A stretch of 18,654 nucleotides of DNA, from positions 1-18,654 of the forward strand of contig DGUE01000141.1 in assembly GCA_002393895.1 (NCBI GenBank). The letters run 5' to 3'. A program made the position numbers and the translations under genes. Shown piece by piece: positions 7,046 to 15,100 of the stretch. Position 1 is the first letter of the stretch. Every line of letters starts with the position of its first letter. The DNA is from Bacteroidales bacterium UBA4318 (GTDB lineage Bacteria > Bacteroidota > Bacteroidia > Bacteroidales > UBA932). Under the pieces are notes generated by a model. That model made no database searches and had not been told where the DNA came from. It saw only the letters and a list, made by a program, of their open reading frames with translations.

Positions 7046-10000
7046 ATGAAAAGTTTAGCAAAGAAACTCGTTGCTGTACTTCTCTGCATTGGTGCCGGAC
7101 TGTCTCTTTCCGCGCAGACGACCATCAAGGGTATCGTGTCGGACGAGAACGGCGAACCGCTGATGGGAGCGGGTGTCTTCGTTGAAGGCACCACCATCGG
7201 AACGGTCACCGGGCTCGATGGAGACTATCAGCTCACGGTGCCTGCAGATGCAGCCAATCTCGTTTTCTCTTTCATCGGTCTTGCAGATCAGACGGTCGCC
7301 ATCGGCGGCAGGACGGAAATCAACATCGTCCTCAAGGCGGATGAAACATTCCTCGACGAGGTAGTCGTTGTGGGTTATGCGACGGTCAAGCGTCGCGACC
7401 TCCTTGGCGCTGTCTCGTCCGTGGGATCCGACAAACTGACCGAACAGCCTGTTACTACAGTCAGCCAGGCGCTTTCCGGTAAGATGGCGGGTGTCTCCGT
7501 CGTCACGACCGAAGGTGATCCCGACGCAGACGTGAAGATCCGCGTCCGCGGCGGCGGTTCCATCACCCAGGACAACAGTCCTCTTTACATCGTGGACGGC
7601 TTCCCGGTCGAATCGATCAACGACATCCCTTCCTCCGAAATCGCCTCCATCGACGTGTTGAAGGACGCTTTCTCCACCGCCATCTATGGTAGCCGCGGTG
7701 CAAACGGCGTCATCATCGTCACCACCAAGAGCGCAGAGCGCGGGCAGAAGATCTCCGTCAAGTTCAACACTTATTACGGACTCAAGAGGATGGCCAACGC
7801 CGGCGCGATCCAGGCGATGGATGTAGAGAACTTCGTGAAGTTCCAGTATGAACTCGGAACCATACGCGACAATCTCAAGAACGACTATATCCCCTTCTTC
7901 GGAACATTCGACGATATCGACCTCTACAAGGGGCTGAAGGGCAACAACTGGGTGGACGCCGTGTTCGGCAACACCGGTTCCACCTTCAGTGCGGACTTCT
8001 CGATATCCGGCAGCGGCGAGGGATACAACTGGACCGTTGGCTACGCCCACATGGGAGACGATGCCATCATGGCCGGATCGAATTACGGGCGCGACAACCT
8101 CAATTTCAAAGGCAACTTCAAGACTTCCAAGAAGACCTCGCTCGACGTGAATGTCCGTTATTCCAAGGTTAACGTGCGCGGCTCAGGTGCGAATGGCATC
8201 AAGGATACCGGCACAACCTCCGGCAACGGACGTCTGAAGCACGCCGTTTCCTATTCTCCCATCCCTCTCGCCAACACGGTCGAGGGCGTGGACGAGGAGC
8301 AGGACTATGGCGACAACGCTCCGCCGCTCCTTTCCGTGGCCGATAACGATTCCCGCAGGATCCGTGCGACGCTGAACACCAACGCCGCCCTCAACTGGGA
8401 TATAATCGACAACCTCCGCCTCAAGATCGAAGGCGGTTACGAGGATTACCGTCAGACCGACGACCGCTTCTATGGTCTGACCACCTATTATGTGGCCAAC
8501 AACTCCACCATCAAGAACACTCCTTCCAACCAGCATAAGGAGGCGTTCCGTACCAAATACCGCAACACGAATACCCTGAACTACGATTTCAAGGATATGA
8601 TCGGAAGCGAAGACCACAGCCTCACCGCCCTCCTCGGACAGGAACTTACTATCACCAAGAGCAACACCCTTGAGATGATGGTGGACGGCCTCCCCACCTT
8701 CTACGGTGCAGAGATGGCCTGGAACTTCCTTTCTTCCGGCACCCCGTCATCTGCCAACAACTACTACAATCCGGACGACCGCCTGCTTTCCTTCTTCGGG
8801 CGCGTGAACTATGATTATAAGCATAAGTATTCCCTCGGTGCCACGCTCCGCGCCGACGGCAGCTCCAAGTTCGCTCCCGGCCACCAGTGGGGATTCTTCC
8901 CGTCCGCGGCCGCATCCTGGACCATCTCCAACGAAGACTGGATGGAATCCACCCGCGGCTGGATCGACCAGCTCAAGCTCCGCTACAGCTTCGGTACCGC
9001 GGGTAACAACAACATCCCTGCCGGCCTGCTCGTAAAGCAGTATTCCTCGGTGAACACCACATGGCTCAGCCAGAGCCCCAACTACTGGATGGCCGGCAAG
9101 GTGATGAACAATCCCGACCTCACCTGGGAAACCACTTATTCTCATAACCTTGGTCTGGACTTCAGCCTCTCCAACGGCGCCGTTTCCGGTAGCCTCGAGG
9201 TTTACCAGAACGACATCAAGGACCTCCTCATCAACTTCCCGATCACGGGCTCCGGATACGACAGCCAGTACCGCAACATCGGTTCCACCCGCAACCGCGG
9301 TATCGAGCTCACCCTCAACATGCCTATCATCCAGAAGAAGGATATCTCCCTCAATATCTCCGGCAACATCGCCTACAACGTCAACCGTGTGACCGACCTC
9401 GGCGGCCTGAATTCCATCACCGCCCAGTCCTACTGGGCATCCACCGAAATCGGTGACGACTACATCGTGCAGGTGGGTCAGCCCCTCGGCAACATGTACG
9501 GCTACGTCGTGGACGGATTCTATACAGCCGACGACTTCACATGGAACGGCAGCAAGTGGGTGCTCAACGAAGGTGTGGTGGATGATTCCGCCGTCATCGG
9601 CGCAAGCTACCTGATGCCCGGTGCCATCAAGCTGAAGAACGTGGACAAGTCGGCCGACAACAAGGTCACCGTAGCCGACCGCACCATCATCGGAAACGCC
9701 AGCCCGGACTTCACCGGCGGCTTCTCCTTCAGCGGTTACTACAAGGGCTTCGACTTCAGCGCCAACTTCAACTACATGATCGGCAACGAGGTCTACAACG
9801 CCAACAAGATAGAGTTCACATCTTCCCGCAAGTTCCACAACCGCAACCTGCTTAACAGCATGGATGTGGACAAGCGCTGGACCAATATCGACTGGACCAC
9901 GGGCGAACTCATTACCGACGCCGCCACCCTTAAGGCCGTCAACAAGGGCAAGACCATGTGGAGCCCCGCGGTCGGCAGCGCCGTCTTCTCCGACTGGGCG

Positions 10001-10255
10001 GTAGAGGATGCATCATTCCTCCGCCTCCAGAGCCTCACGGTCGGATACACCCTTCCCGAGAAACTCACCGAGAAGTATCATGTCCGCCGTGCACGCGTCT
10101 ACGTTACGGGAACCAACCTGTTCTGCCTCACCAACTACTCCGGATACGATCCTGAGGTCGATACCCGCCGCGCCACTCCGCTTACTCCCGGTGTGGACTA
10201 TTCGGCATATCCCAAGTCCATCGGCTGGGTCGCAGGTCTCAACATAACTTTCTAA
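7046..10255 (+). CDS. SusC/RagA-family TonB-dependent outer-membrane transporter
   Basis: This 1069-residue outer-membrane barrel should import oligosaccharides released at the cell surface, powered by TonB. It has a signal peptide cleaved probably after Ala23 (S-L-S-A before Q24) and an N-terminal carboxypeptidase-regulatory-like domain (about 26-98). A TonB box region D-E-V-V-V-V-G-Y-A follows at 104-112, then a plug domain (about 115-230) with the family signatures P-L-Y-I-V-D-G at 179-185 and I-Y-G-S-R-G-A-N-G-V at 213-222. The remainder is the beta-barrel, ending in an aromatic residue (N-I-T-F) as outer-membrane proteins do. The length is normal for SusC proteins. It is the first gene of its operon and is followed after 13 bp by the SusD partner. 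The ligand is inferred from the flanking pectin enzymes as galacturonan oligosaccharides; nothing in the protein alone proves it. Confidence 0.97.
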   Translation: MKSLAKKLVAVLLCIGAGLSLSAQTTIKGIVSDENGEPLMGAGVFVEGTTIGTVTGLDGDYQLTVPADAANLVFSFIGLADQTVAIGGRTEINIVLKADETFLDEVVVVGYATVKRRDLLGAVSSVGSDKLTEQPVTTVSQALSGKMAGVSVVTTEGDPDADVKIRVRGGGSITQDNSPLYIVDGFPVESINDIPSSEIASIDVLKDAFSTAIYGSRGANGVIIVTTKSAERGQKISVKFNTYYGLKRMANAGAIQAMDVENFVKFQYELGTIRDNLKNDYIPFFGTFDDIDLYKGLKGNNWVDAVFGNTGSTFSADFSISGSGEGYNWTVGYAHMGDDAIMAGSNYGRDNLNFKGNFKTSKKTSLDVNVRYSKVNVRGSGANGIKDTGTTSGNGRLKHAVSYSPIPLANTVEGVDEEQDYGDNAPPLLSVADNDSRRIRATLNTNAALNWDIIDNLRLKIEGGYEDYRQTDDRFYGLTTYYVANNSTIKNTPSNQHKEAFRTKYRNTNTLNYDFKDMIGSEDHSLTALLGQELTITKSNTLEMMVDGLPTFYGAEMAWNFLSSGTPSSANNYYNPDDRLLSFFGRVNYDYKHKYSLGATLRADGSSKFAPGHQWGFFPSAAASWTISNEDWMESTRGWIDQLKLRYSFGTAGNNNIPAGLLVKQYSSVNTTWLSQSPNYWMAGKVMNNPDLTWETTYSHNLGLDFSLSNGAVSGSLEVYQNDIKDLLINFPITGSGYDSQYRNIGSTRNRGIELTLNMPIIQKKDISLNISGNIAYNVNRVTDLGGLNSITAQSYWASTEIGDDYIVQVGQPLGNMYGYVVDGFYTADDFTWNGSKWVLNEGVVDDSAVIGASYLMPGAIKLKNVDKSADNKVTVADRTIIGNASPDFTGGFSFSGYYKGFDFSANFNYMIGNEVYNANKIEFTSSRKFHNRNLLNSMDVDKRWTNIDWTTGELITDAATLKAVNKGKTMWSPAVGSAVFSDWAVEDASFLRLQSLTVGYTLPEKLTEKYHVRRARVYVTGTNLFCLTNYSGYDPEVDTRRATPLTPGVDYSAYPKSIGWVAGLNITF

Positions 10256-10268
10256 ACGGACAAGGAAT

Positions 10269-12089
10269 ATGAAAAAGATACATTTATATATCGTCTGTGT
10301 GCTGGGCCTCATGATGGCCGCACCTTCCTGCAGCAAGCTGCTCGAGACATCGTCGCCTTCGGCGTTCGATGCAGCCACGGTCTATTCCAACTACGCTCTG
10401 GCAGAAGGCACGATCTTCGGTATCACCGAAGCGTTCTGCGAGGTCAACTCCTATCGCGGAAGGTTCCTTCCCTGGTACGGATTCAATACCGATATCGAGT
10501 GGTACAACACATACAAGCCCGGTGACGGCAAGTCCGACATCGCAGCTTACCAGTGCGAGCCCAACAACTCCCAGCTCAACCTTTCCAACGGTCCGTTCCC
10601 TCTCATGTACATGGGAATCGAGCGCGCCAACCTCGTAATCGAGGGCATACGCGAATACGGCAGCCCCGCCACCAGGCCCGAGATGGCCTATCTGCTCGGC
10701 GAGGCCCTGACTCTCCGTGCGATGATCTACTACGACCTCATCAAGGCATGGGGAGACGTTCCCGCCCGTTTCGAATCTCTCACCTCCGGCACCATCTATG
10801 CCGCCAAGGAGAGCCGCGATGTCATCTTCAAGCAGATTCTCGCCGACCTGGAAGAGGCTATTCCAAACCTCTACTATCCGGGCGTTGAGGCAGCTGCTAC
10901 CACCGACCGCGTGAACAAGGTGTTCGCTGAAGGCCTCTATGCAAGGATCGCCCTCCTTGCATCCGGCTACGCCCTCCGTCCCGATGACGGAAAGGTCGGA
11001 ACCGGCGACCTGGGCACCATCCGCCTCTCCAGCGATCCCGCCCTCACCAAGGACGTCCTCTACCCCAAGGCACTCACATACCTGCAGGATGCCATCGGCA
11101 AGGCCTCCCTCGAGAGCGACTACCGCAACTACTGGTACAAGGTCAACAATATGGATAACCTCACCGCAGGCACATCCTACGAGACCCTGTTCGTGATTCC
11201 GTTCGGAGCAGGCCGCGGCAGGTGGAACTTCACCTTCGCAATCGCTTCCGAGGGTGCATCCATCTCCAACGGCGTGACCCGTGGCGGAGATGCCGGCCCG
11301 CTTCCCACCATGTACTTCAAGTATGGTGCGAACGACCAGCGCCGCGACATCACCTGCGTCAACTACAAGTGGCTCAAGGACAATTCCATAGAGCCTGCCG
11401 GAATCGCCAAGTGGTACTTCGGAAAATACCGTTTCGAGTGGATGGACGCACAGCCCTATACCGGCGGTAACGACGATGGCATCAAGCCCGTTGTGATGCG
11501 TTACTCCGACATTCTCCTCATGGCTGCCGAAATAGCCAACGAGCAGAACGATCTCACCGCTGCAAAGACCTATCTGAAAGAGGTTCGCAAGCGCGCATAC
11601 AAGGGCCATGAGGCCGAAGCCGAAACCTATGTGGACGGCCTGGCCGACAAGACCGCGATGTTCAACGCCATCGTGGACGAGCGCGCCCTCGAGTTCTGTG
11701 GCGAGTTCCTCCGCAAGGCCGATCTCATCCGCTGGAACATGCTGAAGACCAAGCTGGACGACGCTGTTACCGACATGAAGGCCCTCCGTGCCCTCAGCGG
11801 CAGCTATGCGACGCTCACCGGCGACATCTACTACACTTTCGCAGACGACGAGAAGTCCATCGACATCCACTTCCTCAAGACCGGCGAGGCAGCGCCTGCT
11901 GGAGCAGAGGTATCTGCCGAGTATGTCACCAAGTTCGACGATGCCAAGAGCAGCGGGTTCTACACCAACCGCATCGAAGGCATCTACTACCGTAACCCCG
12001 AGCAGTACATGTTCTGGCCTATCTTCAACGATACCATGACCAACAGCCAGGGGCACATCAAGAACGATTACGGTTACGACAGCATCTAA
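10269..12089 (+). CDS. SusD/RagB-family surface glycan-binding lipoprotein
   Basis: This is a 606-residue outer-membrane lipoprotein that acts as the lid of the SusC barrel and binds glycan. The signal peptide ends in lipobox A-P-S-C with lipidated Cys21, followed by S-K-L-L-E, typical of SusD N-termini. TPR-like family segments are visible: E-R-A-N-L-V-I-E at 118-125, G-E-A-L-T-L-R-A at 144-151 leading to K-A-W-G-D-V-P at 159-165, M-R-Y-S-D-I-L-L-M at 410-418, and D-E-R-A-L-E-F at 470-476 followed by A-D-L-I-R-W. It lies 13 bp after susC and 12 bp before the next gene, so all belong to one transcript. Binding residues for galacturonan cannot be named by eye. Confidence 0.96.
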   Translation: MKKIHLYIVCVLGLMMAAPSCSKLLETSSPSAFDAATVYSNYALAEGTIFGITEAFCEVNSYRGRFLPWYGFNTDIEWYNTYKPGDGKSDIAAYQCEPNNSQLNLSNGPFPLMYMGIERANLVIEGIREYGSPATRPEMAYLLGEALTLRAMIYYDLIKAWGDVPARFESLTSGTIYAAKESRDVIFKQILADLEEAIPNLYYPGVEAAATTDRVNKVFAEGLYARIALLASGYALRPDDGKVGTGDLGTIRLSSDPALTKDVLYPKALTYLQDAIGKASLESDYRNYWYKVNNMDNLTAGTSYETLFVIPFGAGRGRWNFTFAIASEGASISNGVTRGGDAGPLPTMYFKYGANDQRRDITCVNYKWLKDNSIEPAGIAKWYFGKYRFEWMDAQPYTGGNDDGIKPVVMRYSDILLMAAEIANEQNDLTAAKTYLKEVRKRAYKGHEAEAETYVDGLADKTAMFNAIVDERALEFCGEFLRKADLIRWNMLKTKLDDAVTDMKALRALSGSYATLTGDIYYTFADDEKSIDIHFLKTGEAAPAGAEVSAEYVTKFDDAKSSGFYTNRIEGIYYRNPEQYMFWPIFNDTMTNSQGHIKNDYGYDSI

Positions 12090-12101
12090 TCCGAACGCGT
12101 T

Positions 12102-15100
12102 ATGAAATACAAGAATATAATCAGATTCACAGTCGCTTCCATCCTCATGCTCGGTGCAGTCGCATGTGCCACCGATCAGTTCGAGGAGATCAGCGAAATA
12201 AAGCTTTCCCGCTGCCTTGAGCCCACCAACCTGTCCGCCAAGGTCAACAGCTCGCTCGGAGATGTCGTGACCTTCAGCTGGGACGTGGCCAAGGGCGTGG
12301 ACAACTACATCCTTACCGTTTATACGGATGCGGACCTGACCGCCCAGTATCTTACCGAGAACCTCGACCCTTCACAGGTGCCTTACCAGAAGAAGCTGGA
12401 GGCCGACAAGACTTACTGGTTCACCGTGCAGGCAACTGCTGACGGCAAGAAGGACTCCAAGGTCGCCGCTTACGACAAGTCCATCAAGACTTACGCCGTG
12501 AAGGATAACCTCTACCTCAAGGTGACCGCCCGCACAGCTAACAGCATATCGCTGGCATGGTCGAAGGATGTTGCCGACTTCGGCGACGTCACCCATGTGG
12601 AATATGCGGTGACCGGCTCCGAGGAGACCTCCAAGTACGACTTGACCGCAGAAGACAAGGCTGCCGCGACGGCAACTATAACCGGCCTCGCCGCCTCGAA
12701 GGAGTATACCGTGTCCCTCTTCTATCTCTCCGCCAGCCGCGGACAGGTGGATGCATGGACCACTCCCGACGTCACCGGATTCACCGAGGTATCCACCCTC
12801 GCAGCTCTGCAGAACGCAGTGCTTACCGAGGATGCCCAGATCGTCCTCAAGATGGCAGGCTCTCCCTATGACATTGAGGCTATAGACCTCTCCAAGGGTG
12901 TCACCATCGTGGGTGAGGAGACCGCCGACGGCACCAAGCCGGTGCTCACCGGTGAACTCCACATCGCCGACACCTGGGACGGTTCCGACCTTTACTTCGA
13001 GGGAGTCGAGTTCAACGGTGCTCCCACCGCCACCAGTCCTTCCGGATTCGGTTTCGCCATCCAGAACAAGAACGGCGGCGCCGTGGCCGACAAGAATATA
13101 GGCAACATCACCTACAAGAACTGCGTGATCTGCAACTATTCCAAGGGCCTCATCTACGAGTGGGGTAAGGCGATGAAGCTGGGTGAAGTGACCTACGACA
13201 GCTGCGACATCCACGACATCAACTCCGACGGAACCGGCGGCGGCGACGTGTTCGATATCCGTAACGCCACCACCATCGCAAAGCTCTCCTTCGTGGGCAA
13301 CACCATCTGGCAGGGCATGCGTACCTTCATCCGTATCGATGCCGGAACGATCGACGCTTTCGTGTTCGAGAACAACACCCTCCAGAACCTGAGCTTTGTC
13401 GACAACACCAACAACGCCGGCATATTCGGATTCCAGATCGTTCCCGGATCCTTCTCCTTCAAGAACAACCTGTTCCTGAACATGACCGGAAAGGCCGTCC
13501 TGGCCAGTTCGAACGCCAAGTATACTCCCGCGTCCGGAATGACTCTCACAGCGTCCAACAACTGGTTCTACAACCTGCCGAAGGACGATGCCGGAGCACT
13601 CACATACTTCACCGACAACTTCACCATGGCCCAGGCAAACGGTACGATCCTGGCTACAGACCCTTGCTACAACGCCCCCGGCGGATACTATAACATAGTG
13701 GCCGACAGCGAGATCGCAGGCAAGGAAGTCGGCGCTCCCAAGTGGTGGACTCCTTATGTCGAGGAGCCCGAAGACCTGACCCAGGGCGTCATCACCGAAG
13801 CCCACACATGGGATCTCGGCAACGCCAGGGACTTCTCCGGAACCATCAAGAAACAGATGGTGCGCGACGGCCTGCTCGTCTCCGCATCCGAGAGTTGCCC
13901 CATCGAAGCGGCGGACGGAACCCTGAAGTTCACCGTTCCTACCGTCACCGACCGTAACAAGGTTCCTTCCGACGGATATCTTGCATTCAAGGTAAATGCT
14001 CCCGGCTCCGTGGTAATACGTGCTGCCGGCAGTGCAGCGTCCCACGTCATCGTGGCCACCAGGCCCGTTGCCGGAGGCGACCTGATCGTCAAGGGCGGTG
14101 TATCTCCTGTGGCAGATGCTCCCGCACCCCAGAAGATCCTCATCAGCGATATTACCGAGGAATCCTGGGTCTACATCTATTCTTCCGGCGAGATCGCAGT
14201 CGCCCAGCTTGCCTGGTCGAAGGATGTAAGCCTCGTGAATACGGCTCTGCCCGCACCTTCACCCAAGGCTACTCCTTCATCCTTCACCGCAGGCGAGGCC
14301 ACCGACATCAAGATCAGCTGGGAAGCTGTGACCAACGCAGCCAGCTATTCCGTGGTGTTCAGCGGCAAGACCTATGCTGTGGACGGCCTCGAATACACTA
14401 TCGAAGGCAAGACCACCAGCATGCTCGACGCCGGCAGCTATGAGGTTTCCGTGTTCGCGAATCCTTCCGACAAGGATATCTACAACACCCAGTCCGAAGC
14501 CGGTATAGCCGCATTCGCAGTGCTGCCTAAGGGCGGCGGCGAAGAAAGCACCGAGTTCATCGTGGCCAGTGTGGATGACCTCCTCGCAGCCATCGCCGCA
14601 GGTAAGGACTTCATTACCCTGAAGTACAGCGATACTCCTTATGTGCTCGCCGATCCTCTCACGCTCGTCGCTCCTCTGCACCTGAGCGGACAGACCTCCG
14701 GCGACAAGAAGACCGCCATCACCGCCAGCATCACCCTCAGCGGAGAGATAGACGGAAGCGTAGTGTTCCGTAACCTCGACTTCGTTGGAAGCGGTGCCTC
14801 GCTGCTCATCGAAGACAAGACCACTGCAGCACCCGTTGCCGACACCGTAGCTATCTACGACAGCAACATCCACGGCATCAAGGCCCTCTACGACAACTCC
14901 GGAAAGGCCGTGTCGAACGTGCAGTACGTCATCTTCAAGGGCAACCTCATCACCGACAGCTCAGCGGGAGCCGACTTCATCGACATGCGCACCGGCGCAA
15001 GCCACAACTTCGTGTTCGAGAACAACACCGTGGCCAACAGTTGCCGCACCTTCGTGCGCACTGACGCCGCCCATGAGATGAACTCCGCGGTAATCCGCAA

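Noticed and set aside
10087..10095. CCGTGCACG in the susC gene, resembling the element core
   Set aside because: The flanking bases do not match the element; the short core is expected by chance in GC-rich coding DNA.
10284..12056. 590-codon minus-strand open frame opposite the SusD gene
   Set aside because: It covers almost exactly the SusD gene and is a shadow of its codon bias.
12372..14045. 557-codon minus-strand open frame opposite the giant lipoprotein
   Set aside because: Low-complexity G/V/E-rich translation typical of antisense to C-ending codons; no homology seen.
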